Assembly: GCA_022781925.1 (NCBI GenBank) | Contig: JALESO010000082.1 | Coordinates: forward strand, 24,768 to 88,767 | DNA length: 64,000 bases | Direction of reading: 5' to 3' | Source: Lachnospiraceae bacterium | GTDB lineage: Bacteria > Bacillota > Clostridia > Lachnospirales > Lachnospiraceae | Shown: in pieces, positions 1 to 7,932 of the stretch | Layout of the letters: each line of letters begins with the position of its first letter | Position numbering within the stretch: the first letter of the stretch is position 1 | Made by a program: the position numbers and the translations under genes | The notes under the pieces: model-generated | What the model was told of the DNA's origin: nothing | The model's database searches: none | The model's input: only the letters and a program-made list of their open reading frames with translations

Positions 1-1464
1 TGCCTGCTCGATTTCTTCATCATCCGCAGTCATGGCTTCTCTTGCTTCCAGACAGGCCAGATGGATTTCCTCTGCGCCCAGACGTTTTGCAGTTCTCGCA
101 CAGTCAAAAGCTACGTTTCCACCACCGAGAACGATGATGCGTTTGCCCATTCCGGTCTCCTGACCAAGACTTGCATTACGCAGGAAATCAATATTTAACA
201 GAACACCCGGAAGTTCGCTGCCTTCCATCGGAAGACGGACACCTTTGTGTGCACCGATGGACATTAAGACTGCATCGTACTCTTTCAGTAACTCTACCGG
301 TTTTTCCACTTTTGTATTCGTCTCGATGACTACGCCCTGATCCTCGATCACTTTTGCTTCCTGTGCAACGATCTCCCGGGGAAGACGGTAGGACGGGATT
401 CCGTAGGACATCATACCGCCGACGGTCGGAAGTGCTTCTTTTACGGTAACGGCATGTCCCTGTTTTCTCAGATAATATGCTGCGGTCAGACCTGCAGGAC
501 CTCCACCTACGACACATACTTTTTTGCCGGTATCCGGAAGCTGTTTTCCTTTGCCTTTCCAGTAACGGCCGGTATCATGCTCTGCGGCATAACGTTTGAT
601 GTCGCGGATGGACATTGCCTCGCTGACTTCTTTTCGTTTGCACTCCAGCTCACATGCATGGCTGCACACATGTCCCAGTGCGTTCGGGAACGGTACTTTC
701 TCACGGATAACCGCTACGGCTGCATCATAATCGCCCTCTTTTACAAAACGGATGTAACGCGGGATATCAGTATGGGCCGGACAGGCGGTACGGCACGGAA
801 CCAGTGCCTCTTCTTTTTTCAGGTTCGTTGTCAGAAGCTGTAATTTATCACGGATGGAACCGGTCGGACAGACTTCTGCGCAGGCGGTACAGAAACGACA
901 GTCTTCGTCTTTCAGTAATTTGCCATGCAAGGTTCCTACATAGGTCTCAAGATCTTTTTTATTATACTGTAATACGCCTACACCTCTCAGCTTGTTGCAG
1001 GCACGTACACAACGTCCGCACAGTACACAACGGTTCATATCGTGGATGAGCAGCGGGTTGCCCTCTTCCATCTTGATACCTTTGATACGGGTACGCATAC
1101 GCGCGTTGTTTGCACCGATGTACTGAATTAATGTCTGAAGTTCGCAGTTTCCGTATTTCGGACATGTGGAACAGTCTTCCGGATGACCGGCAAGCAGCAG
1201 TTCCAGTGCCAGAGTACGGAGTTTGTTGATCCGCTCACTTGTGGTATGTACCACCATGCCATCCTGTGCACGCAGAGTACAGGATGTGGTCACACCTTCC
1301 TGACCTTCTACTTCTACAATACACATGCGGCAGGAACCATTCTCCGGCAGATCCGGATGATGGCAGAGGTGCGGAATATAGATTCCGGCTTCCAGCGCAC
1401 ATTCCAATACATTTTTGTTCTCCGGCACTTCCAGGCGAGTGCCGTCAATCGTAATGACTGCCAT
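1..1464 (-). CDS. Iron-sulfur/FAD NAD(P)H oxidoreductase (NuoG-like N-terminus fused to GltD-like domain), 3' end cut by window
   Basis: This is the first 488 codons of a longer gene that runs off the left edge. The start is the ATG at 1464. The N-terminus is a [2Fe-2S] ferredoxin domain with ligands C34, C45, C48 and C62. A NuoG-type His-Cys3 motif follows (H94, C98, C101, C107), then two [4Fe-4S] CxxCxxCxxxC motifs (C146-C156 and C189-C199). From about residue 220 it resembles the glutamate synthase small subunit: a Cys pair near 224/228, a second Cys set near 267-275, and a GGGPAG dinucleotide-binding motif near 310. This order is known from NADPH- or NADH-linked oxidoreductases such as SfrB-type proteins that pass electrons between a flavin and Fe-S partners. 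A role as electron partner of the nearby molybdoenzyme is inference, because the PucR and egsA genes lie between them. Confidence 0.85.
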   Translation of the reverse strand, partial: MAVITIDGTRLEVPENKNVLECALEAGIYIPHLCHHPDLPENGSCRMCIVEVEGQEGVTTSCTLRAQDGMVVHTTSERINKLRTLALELLLAGHPEDCSTCPKYGNCELQTLIQYIGANNARMRTRIKGIKMEEGNPLLIHDMNRCVLCGRCVRACNKLRGVGVLQYNKKDLETYVGTLHGKLLKDEDCRFCTACAEVCPTGSIRDKLQLLTTNLKKEEALVPCRTACPAHTDIPRYIRFVKEGDYDAAVAVIREKVPFPNALGHVCSHACELECKRKEVSEAMSIRDIKRYAAEHDTGRYWKGKGKQLPDTGKKVCVVGGGPAGLTAAYYLRKQGHAVTVKEALPTVGGMMSYGIPSYRLPREIVAQEAKVIEDQGVVIETNTKVEKPVELLKEYDAVLMSIGAHKGVRLPMEGSELPGVLLNIDFLRNASLGQETGMGKRIIVLGGGNVAFDCARTAKRLGAEEIHLACLEAREAMTADDEEIEQA

Positions 1465-1576
1465 GTTTTTTCTCCCTTCTGTTCTTCTTCATTCAACAGT
1501 TGTCGTTCTGATTTTCATTCTGTTCTGATCTTGGTTTTCAGGAATGCTTCTGCATTCCCTCTCATTTGATATATTT

Positions 1577-1606
1577 TTGACGTGCACGGTACTATTATGG
1601 TACACT
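1577..1606 (+). promoter_or_regulatory. Candidate promoter for the PucR-type regulator
   Basis: TTGACG at 1577-1582 and TACACT at 1601-1606 are separated by 18 bp and lie about 140 bp upstream of the regulator start, in the gap between two divergent genes. A TATAAT at 1612-1617 nearby lacks a clear -35 box. The call rests on consensus match only. Confidence 0.3.
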
Positions 1607-1747
1607 GTCACTATAATCACTGATAAAATTATAACATGGGGATTGCAAAAAAGCTTCAAACAGCTGTTGAAAATCCTTGCACCTTTTGGCTTTATTTTCA
1701 ACAAATGTCGAATGGGCAGACTGCCCTTCACTTTCAGGGGGATTCTT

Positions 1748-3400
1748 ATGATCACATTAAAAACACTGCTTGACCAGCTGCAGGATACCAGCCACTGTAC
1801 AGTTAGAAATAACTATGATGCGACACGGTTTATCAGCCGGATCGATATACTCCGGAGGGACACGGTTCTGTGCGGGGACACCCTGTATCTGTGCCCGGAT
1901 GAGGTTCTGGCAGATCTGATAAAAAAAGAGGACGATGCTTCATCTGTCTTATGTGCGCCAGGCATGGACCAGGCACCGGCACTTCTGGTGGATGCTGCGT
2001 TCTGGGAGACATGTACAAAAGAATCTGCTGCAGGTCATTTACCGGGAACCGACGATCCTGTGTATACAGCGGATGAAAAGACCTCTCCGTATGGAAATTT
2101 TTCTGTCATCCCGGTAGAAAACCTGCCTGCACCAAAAGATGCTTTCCTGCTGCTGAACCGGCGTCTGACCTTTGAACTCCGGTTGCAGCAGGAGATCAAC
2201 GAACTGTATCATCTGCTTTACAGCGGTCATGGGCTGGACGATCTGATCCTCCGGGCAGAATCTTTTCTGCACCGTCCCATGTCCGTACTGGACGCAAGTT
2301 ACAGCATGATCGCAGTATCCCCGCTGATGCACCAGCTTCCGTTTGGTATGGAAAAAAGTAAAGAAGGCAGCATTTTTTTAAGTTCTCAGGAGGTAGAAAG
2401 TCTGCGCCGCCTGCAGATCGAGCATCAGATTTACAAAAATAACCAGGCGTTTTTTATCCAGACGGAAGACCACCCGGACACAAACTGGATCTTCTGTGGC
2501 ATCCGCATCCAGCATGTCATGACCGGCTACGTGGCACTTTGTCTGCCAGAAAAAGTCGAGGCCAGCGAGCATGAACTGCGGCTGATCACCGCCTTTTCCG
2601 ACATCTGTGCCATCGAGATGCAGAAGCATGAATTCTTTGTGCAGAAAACCGGCCTGCAGTACGAGACCTTTCTGACAGAACTGCTGGAGGGACGTTTCAA
2701 CGATGTAAATATCATCGAAGCCCGGCTGAAACTGCTGAACCGCCGCTTTGGCAAATTTTTCTGTCTGGCAATCCTGTACTGTCCGGAACCCCATAACAGC
2801 GACCTGTTCAACAAACGTCAGATGGCGGCGCTGCGGCAGGTCTATCCGAATGCCATGTCCGTGGTATACAAAAATAACATCATTCTGCTGATCAATCAGG
2901 ACACACCGGTGCAGCTGAATCCAAAACTGACGGATCCGCTGGAACAGTTTGCGGAGCGCAATCACCTGAAGGTCAGCTTAAGCCAGCCTTTTGCGGATAT
3001 CCTGAAGATCCGGATCTTCTACAATCAGGCGCTGCACACCCTGGAACTGTCCGATCTGCAGACACCGGATCAGACGCTGTTTTACAGCACCGATGCCCTG
3101 CCGGAATATCTCTTTTCCAAATGTGATTATCAGGAACTGGAAGTGGGGATCCACTATCATATTTTTCAGCTGCAGGATTATGACAAAACATATCATACGG
3201 ATTTTGTAGAGACGCTGCGGGCGTATCTGGATCATGACCGGAATGCCGCAAAAACTGCGGAATTTCTTCATATTCACCGGAGCACCTTCTTCTATCGGGT
3301 AAAAAAAATAGAAGAGCTGCTGGAAATTTCCATTTCTGACAGTCATCTTCTATTTCTCTATGAACTATCCTTCAAGATCTGGGATTATTTGTGCCGGTAA
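1748..3400 (+). CDS. PucR/CdaR-family transcriptional regulator
   Basis: A 550-aa DNA-binding regulator. The last 60 residues carry the C-terminal helix-turn-helix of the PucR family (an LRAYLDHDRNAAKTAE segment followed by HRSTFFYRVKKIEEL). The N-terminal and middle parts look like the usual sensory region with a GGDEF-like fold and cannot be assigned a ligand. I chose the ATG at 1748 because an AGGGGG ribosome site lies 5-6 bases upstream; the open frame extends 68 codons further up with no such site and crosses the likely promoter. Known PucR-family members control purine, hydroxylated aromatic or sugar-acid use. The gene is divergent from the oxidoreductase at 1-1464 and convergent with egsA, so its likeliest target is the divergent gene (inference). 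Confidence 0.85.
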   Translation: MITLKTLLDQLQDTSHCTVRNNYDATRFISRIDILRRDTVLCGDTLYLCPDEVLADLIKKEDDASSVLCAPGMDQAPALLVDAAFWETCTKESAAGHLPGTDDPVYTADEKTSPYGNFSVIPVENLPAPKDAFLLLNRRLTFELRLQQEINELYHLLYSGHGLDDLILRAESFLHRPMSVLDASYSMIAVSPLMHQLPFGMEKSKEGSIFLSSQEVESLRRLQIEHQIYKNNQAFFIQTEDHPDTNWIFCGIRIQHVMTGYVALCLPEKVEASEHELRLITAFSDICAIEMQKHEFFVQKTGLQYETFLTELLEGRFNDVNIIEARLKLLNRRFGKFFCLAILYCPEPHNSDLFNKRQMAALRQVYPNAMSVVYKNNIILLINQDTPVQLNPKLTDPLEQFAERNHLKVSLSQPFADILKIRIFYNQALHTLELSDLQTPDQTLFYSTDALPEYLFSKCDYQELEVGIHYHIFQLQDYDKTYHTDFVETLRAYLDHDRNAAKTAEFLHIHRSTFFYRVKKIEELLEISISDSHLLFLYELSFKIWDYLCR

Positions 3401-3464
3401 AAATTTTCGTTATAGATAAATTGCAGGTTTATAATTTCTTTTGTGGCTAAATTGTATATTTACG

Positions 3465-3531
3465 AAAAAAAATCAGAAATATGATCACGCGGGCTAAGAC
3501 GCCCTGCTTAGATAATATTTCTGATTTTTTA
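3465..3531. terminator. Bidirectional terminator between pucR-type gene and egsA
   Basis: A 14-15 bp stem pairs an A-run plus ATCAGAAATAT (3466-3482) with ATATTTCTGAT plus a T-run (3514-3530). The A-run on one side and T-run on the other let it serve both converging genes. The rest of the 323-bp gap (3401-3723) is AT-rich and shows nothing else. Confidence 0.75.
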
Positions 3532-3723
3532 TTGCAAACTATCATACGTTGCGTGATATAAAAAATACCGATAATTTTATTATATCTCTTTTTATCGCAT
3601 AATTAATTGCTTATTTCACGGCTTCGTTTATTTTACGTTGCTTATTATTCATGTACACTGAGAGTTTCACCGGCGTAATCATCCCACTGTGCCGCTAAAG
3701 CAACTTAAAACAACTAATGAATG

Positions 3724-5004
3724 TTACCACTCCAGCAGTTTTGACAGACGCAGTAATGTCAGGCGGTTTCTGACATACGGGCTGCTCTGCAGCGTCAGTT
3801 CTACTTCTTTCTGACCGATTCCAAGGTTGGATATCTCATGTACGCAGCCTGCGTCATGCAGTTTTGCATACATATCGTCTGCATCCGGGAGGTCGTCAAT
3901 GAGATCTTCAATATCCGGAAGCTGTTCTTCCAGTTCTTCCAGATCGATATCCTCCAGCGGATTCGGTGTGTTCTCTGTCAGAATTCCTTCCAACAGTCCT
4001 TTTTTTCCAAATGTATGTTCCAACAGACTCATTTCAAGTCCTTTGGCTGTTTCCGATTTTACAGTTACATTTTTATGTCGGATGGCATATCCGAGTTTTT
4101 TATAATAATCCGTCACGATCAGAAGGCCGAGACCTACCTGCTCGCCATGCAGGGCATTGGTTTTCTCATTCAATACATTCAGATCCCACAGATGGGATAC
4201 CATATGCTCTGCTCCGGATACCGGGCGTGGACTTTCTACCATCTGCATGCAAAGTCCTGACAGGATCAGGGCATACATGAGTTTTTCGATGGCATCTCTG
4301 TCTCCGAAACGAATATCATCCAGTACCCTGCTGACATCACGCAGTGCTTTTTCCAGCAGATCACATACTTCCTCACAGATGTACTCGCCTGTGACCAGGT
4401 GCGCGATCTTCCAGTCGAGAATGGAAATGTACTTTCCCAGAAAATCAGATACACCGGAAGCGGTAAGTCTCGAGGGTGCTGCACCGAAAATATCGGTATC
4501 TGCCAGGATCCAGCGCGGAGCCACACCGGCAACGGTCTTCTTCAGCCCGTCCCAGGTCAGCGCTGCCACATTGGCTGCATAACCGTCCACACTTGCTGCG
4601 GTTGGTATGGAAACAAACGGGATATCATACTCGGTCGCCGCATAGCGGGTCAGATCATGGATCGTTCCGCCGCCGATCGCCACCAGCACATCCACAGAGA
4701 CACTGCTCAGTCCTCTGTCACAATAATCCAGCTGTTTCATCACTTTGTTTACACCACGGTTGTCTGCCTGAAGTCCTTCCGGATTCAGTTCAATGACCGG
4801 ATAATCTTTGAATTCTTCCTCTAAAAACGGTTCCGCCGCCGTCCGCGTATTGCTGTCACATATAAATACCGGATTCTGAAACTCTTCCAGAATGTCTTCC
4901 AGTTGGCTTACTGCTCCGGATTCGATGACGATCTTCTCCACATCGATTTTATGTTCCATTCCGCAGGCGCACGGCTCTCTTAACTGCCCAAGGTCTACGT
5001 CCAT
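3724..5004 (-). CDS. egsA: sn-glycerol-1-phosphate dehydrogenase (EgsA/AraM family)
   Basis: A 426-aa NAD(P)H-linked enzyme of the iron-containing alcohol dehydrogenase/GldA superfamily. It converts dihydroxyacetone phosphate to sn-glycerol 1-phosphate. The GGGTIHD nucleotide-binding motif is at 111-117, and the following segment with KYISILDWK is typical of AraM/EgsA. A Cys-rich start (PCACG at 11-15) and an Asp/Glu-rich stretch near 345-375 are not in the core family; Bacillus AraM is about 30 residues shorter. An AAGGAG site lies 8 bases before the ATG. It is monocistronic, with the ferredoxin gene ending 205 bp upstream. The archaeal-type stereochemistry of the product makes it notable; in Bacillus it feeds heptaprenylglyceryl phosphate synthesis, but no partner prenyltransferase is in the window. 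Confidence 0.88.
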   Translation of the reverse strand: MDVDLGQLREPCACGMEHKIDVEKIVIESGAVSQLEDILEEFQNPVFICDSNTRTAAEPFLEEEFKDYPVIELNPEGLQADNRGVNKVMKQLDYCDRGLSSVSVDVLVAIGGGTIHDLTRYAATEYDIPFVSIPTAASVDGYAANVAALTWDGLKKTVAGVAPRWILADTDIFGAAPSRLTASGVSDFLGKYISILDWKIAHLVTGEYICEEVCDLLEKALRDVSRVLDDIRFGDRDAIEKLMYALILSGLCMQMVESPRPVSGAEHMVSHLWDLNVLNEKTNALHGEQVGLGLLIVTDYYKKLGYAIRHKNVTVKSETAKGLEMSLLEHTFGKKGLLEGILTENTPNPLEDIDLEELEEQLPDIEDLIDDLPDADDMYAKLHDAGCVHEISNLGIGQKEVELTLQSSPYVRNRLTLLRLSKLLEW

Positions 5005-5209
5005 CTATCTATCTCCTTCACTTTTCTACACCAATCGTTCTACCACTGAAAAAATTTTGTTATTACTCACCCCTTACAGAAAAGGGCATCTCAATTCCTA
5101 CTGAGATCAAACAGTAGTTTGGGCGAACTATGGTTTTTCACAATTATCTCTTATTCTCTCATATCTTGCGTTAGAACACAATATCTATTTTTGATTTTTC
5201 AATTCAGAA

Positions 5210-5644
5210 TCACTGTATATCATATTTCAAAGCGCCGGTGTTGCATGCCCGCACACAGGCAGGCTCCATTCCGAGTGCCACCCGCACGGAACAGCCGTCG
5301 CATTTCACAATTTTTCCTTCGGCATCAAACTTCGGCACATCATACGGACAGACGCGCAGGCACATTCTGCAGCCGCGGCATTTTGTCCGGTCTGCGATCA
5401 CAAAACCTCGTTCATCCCTTGTAAGTGCCCCAAACTTACATGCTTCCATGCAGGCTGCCGGTTCACAATGATGACAGCTTTTTGTGACATACGTCTGCAG
5501 GTCGCTGTGTTCCCGTTTTTTCATCTCATAACTGCGCAACGGTACCGCATTATAATCCGAACCTTCATAATGCTGATCCAGACAGGCCGCCACACACGCC
5601 AGACACCCGGAACACCGCTTTTCATCACACACTACTCTGCTCAT
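5210..5644 (-). CDS. Ferredoxin-like 4Fe-4S subunit of the molybdopterin oxidoreductase
   Basis: A 144-aa electron-transfer protein of the DmsB/HycB type. It carries four Cys groups: CSGCLACVAAC, CHHCEPAACMEAC, CRGCRMCLRVCPYD and CDGCSVRVALGMEPAC with a last CNTG, enough for three or four [4Fe-4S] clusters. The ATG at 5644 overlaps the stop of the catalytic subunit as ATGA and is preceded by AAGGAGG; an upstream in-frame ATG (5677) lies inside the catalytic gene without a site. Translational coupling implies a 1:1 complex with the catalytic subunit. There is no twin-arginine signal and no membrane anchor gene, so the complex is probably cytoplasmic and hands electrons to or from ferredoxin or a flavoprotein (inference). 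Confidence 0.9.
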   Translation of the reverse strand: MSRVVCDEKRCSGCLACVAACLDQHYEGSDYNAVPLRSYEMKKREHSDLQTYVTKSCHHCEPAACMEACKFGALTRDERGFVIADRTKCRGCRMCLRVCPYDVPKFDAEGKIVKCDGCSVRVALGMEPACVRACNTGALKYDIQ

Positions 5645-7815
5645 GCTTCCGCCTCCTTTTTCACGATTCTGCAGCAATAAGACTTGAATCCCGGAAAACC
5701 GGAGATTGGATCGATATAGGTGTCATCTAAGAGGAGATTGATATCCCCATTCTCTGCACCATGGTACACATTTACCACGCCTTTCAGGCAGGAGGTGGTC
5801 ACAACCGCCATCATATCCAAGCTGCCCACCGGCGTCTCCAGCGTGACCTGTTCGCCATCCGCCACACCATACCGCATTGCATCCTCCGGGTGAAGTTCCA
5901 CCACCGGACAGGTCTCCATGTTCACCAGCCACGGCAGGCGGTACGTGCGGGAGTGAAACAGCTGCGGTTTACGGCTGCCCGTCGTCAGTACCAGAGGATA
6001 CTCCTCCATAGGAAGTGTTTCCCGGAAATCATGATACACCGGAAGTGCCTCATGCCACTCTTTTTCACAGGATTCAAGGACTGTTGATGTAAATTCTATT
6101 TTTCCCGTCGGTGTCTGTACTTTTAAGATATCCTCCGTCGTCCGTGGCGGCATCAGTTCTTTTGCCTGCATTACATAATGAGACACCCGCAGTTCTTCCA
6201 GGGTAAGCCCGGTGGGTGAGAGACGATCCTGAAGGTACTCTTCATAGGTGTGGTACACCGGATCCCCCAGAGAAAATCCCAGCCGTTCTGCCAGTTCCAG
6301 AAGAATCTCGATATCATTCTTTGTCTCGCCCTGATTCTCCAGCACCTTCTGCTGATAGAAGACAGTCTGCGGTGTCAGCAGTTCAATCTGCTCCCGCTCC
6401 TGGGACGTTGCCACCGGCAGAAGGATATCCGCATATTTGCATGTCTCATTCATATAGATATCGGCACAGGCGAAAAATTCTACCTGTTTCAGTCCTTCTT
6501 CCAGCCGGTCCGGACGCGGCCACATATGATGGTTCATGCCAAACGCGATCAGGTTCCGGATCGGATAGGTGCCTTTTCCAAGGAGAAAATCAGCCATCCG
6601 CTCCACCTGAAGTTCTCTGGAAGTCAGACGGTCCCATGCCGGAAACTCTCCATAATTCAAGCCGTTTTTCTGATAATCACGATCCTGAATGGACTGCATA
6701 AACGCATCCTTCAGCCTTGTCCGGGCCAGTCCCGGTCCCGCAAATCCTCCCGGCATGCCAAAGTTTCCGGTCAGTGCCATCAGAAGTCCGATGGCCCGGC
6801 CGTTCTGTACGCCGTTGATATTGTGGACCACCGGTGAGGCAGACAGCATCAGAGAAGACGGTCCTTCCGATGCGATCATCCGTGCCGCCCGGATCATATC
6901 TGTTGCCGGAACACCTGTGATCTCCTCCACTTTTTCCGGGGTAAATTCCATGACATACTCCCGGTATGCTTCATAGCCGATCGTATATTTTTCGATATAA
7001 TCCATGTCCTGCAGTTCTTCCGTAATGATCACCCGCGCCATTCCCAGGGCAAGCGCCCCGTCGGTTCCCGGAACCGGCCGCAGATGTAGTGTCGCATATT
7101 CCGTGGTCGGTGTGCACTTCGGATCCACAACGATGATATTGATGCCACGGTCCACCGCATGCAAAAATCCGGCTCCGCCTTTAACGGAATTGCTGTACAA
7201 CGGATTTACACCCCAGACAACCAGTGTGTTGCAACGTCCGAAATCCGGTGGCATCAGCATGATATTTTTGCCAAAATTGCACTGATTTGCCATCATAAGG
7301 GCATAGGCACAGGTACTTGACTCTGTCCCGTAATTCGGTGTGCCATATTTATTTACAAAATCCGTGATCTGCGGGCGGAACCACTTCGGATGTCCCATAT
7401 AGATCATCGTCTGCTCGGCGCCATAAGTCTTCTTGACCGACTGCATGCGTTCCGCAACGGTATCCAGTGCTTCCTCCCAGCTGATCCGTTCAAACTTTCC
7501 CTCTCCCCGGGCACCGACACGTTTCATCGGATACAGAATGCGATCCGGATGATACAATGCCTGCTTCAGTGCCGCGCCTTTGACACAGACACGCCCCGAT
7601 GCTCCCGGAAGGGTTTTATTTCCTTCCACTTTTACGATTTTTCCGTCTTTCAGATAAAAATCCAGCAGACACTCTCCGCCGCAGAATCCGCAGGTTCCGG
7701 TTCTCACTTCAATCCCAGTTTCTTTTCCCGGGATCTTCGCCCGCAGCAGTTCTTCGGCACTGAGCGTGACATGCGGTTTTGATATTTTTTCCTGACTGTC
7801 CATTTCTCTGTCCAT
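5641..7815 (-). CDS. Molybdopterin (bis-MGD) oxidoreductase catalytic subunit, DMSO-reductase superfamily
   Basis: A 724-aa cytoplasmic molybdenum or tungsten enzyme. Residues 42-77 hold the proximal [4Fe-4S] site (C42-x2-C45-x3-C49-x27-C77) followed by K79, the Lys conserved in formate dehydrogenases. The metal ligand is probably C169 in ESSTCAYA, the place taken by selenocysteine or Cys in formate dehydrogenases. The C-terminal 110 residues form the pterin-binding barrel domain (LTTGSRKPQLFHSRTYR). No Tat or Sec signal is present. The AAGGAG site is 13 bases before the first ATG; a second ATG four codons later is possible. It heads a two-gene operon with the ferredoxin subunit. The substrate cannot be read from the sequence: formate dehydrogenase-like is one option, but the family also holds enzymes acting on aromatic, sulfur and arsenic substrates. 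Confidence 0.85.
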   Translation of the reverse strand: MDREMDSQEKISKPHVTLSAEELLRAKIPGKETGIEVRTGTCGFCGGECLLDFYLKDGKIVKVEGNKTLPGASGRVCVKGAALKQALYHPDRILYPMKRVGARGEGKFERISWEEALDTVAERMQSVKKTYGAEQTMIYMGHPKWFRPQITDFVNKYGTPNYGTESSTCAYALMMANQCNFGKNIMLMPPDFGRCNTLVVWGVNPLYSNSVKGGAGFLHAVDRGINIIVVDPKCTPTTEYATLHLRPVPGTDGALALGMARVIITEELQDMDYIEKYTIGYEAYREYVMEFTPEKVEEITGVPATDMIRAARMIASEGPSSLMLSASPVVHNINGVQNGRAIGLLMALTGNFGMPGGFAGPGLARTRLKDAFMQSIQDRDYQKNGLNYGEFPAWDRLTSRELQVERMADFLLGKGTYPIRNLIAFGMNHHMWPRPDRLEEGLKQVEFFACADIYMNETCKYADILLPVATSQEREQIELLTPQTVFYQQKVLENQGETKNDIEILLELAERLGFSLGDPVYHTYEEYLQDRLSPTGLTLEELRVSHYVMQAKELMPPRTTEDILKVQTPTGKIEFTSTVLESCEKEWHEALPVYHDFRETLPMEEYPLVLTTGSRKPQLFHSRTYRLPWLVNMETCPVVELHPEDAMRYGVADGEQVTLETPVGSLDMMAVVTTSCLKGVVNVYHGAENGDINLLLDDTYIDPISGFPGFKSYCCRIVKKEAEA

Positions 7816-7892
7816 CTGTATTCTTACGCTCCTTATATTTCAAAAAATACGTTCCGTATGTTTGTTAGTAATCTTTCAAACAGCTTCATATT

Positions 7893-7924
7893 AAACAAAA
7901 AATGCCGGCAAATCAATGCCGGCA
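7893..7924 (-). terminator. Terminator after the YhaN-like gene
   Basis: On the minus strand two copies of TGCCGGCA form an 8-bp stem with a 6-base loop, followed by TTTTTTGTTT. It lies 8 bp past the stop of the ATPase gene and separates it from the molybdoenzyme operon. Confidence 0.85.
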
Positions 7925-7932
7925 CCTCATGT

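Noticed and set aside
1544..1747. N-terminal extension of the PucR-type regulator
   Set aside because: The extra 68 codons have no ribosome site and cover the likely promoter; AGGGGG before the ATG at 1748 decides the start.
5641..7815. Selenocysteine formate dehydrogenase
   Set aside because: The reading frame has no in-frame TGA; the metal-ligand position is an ordinary Cys codon.
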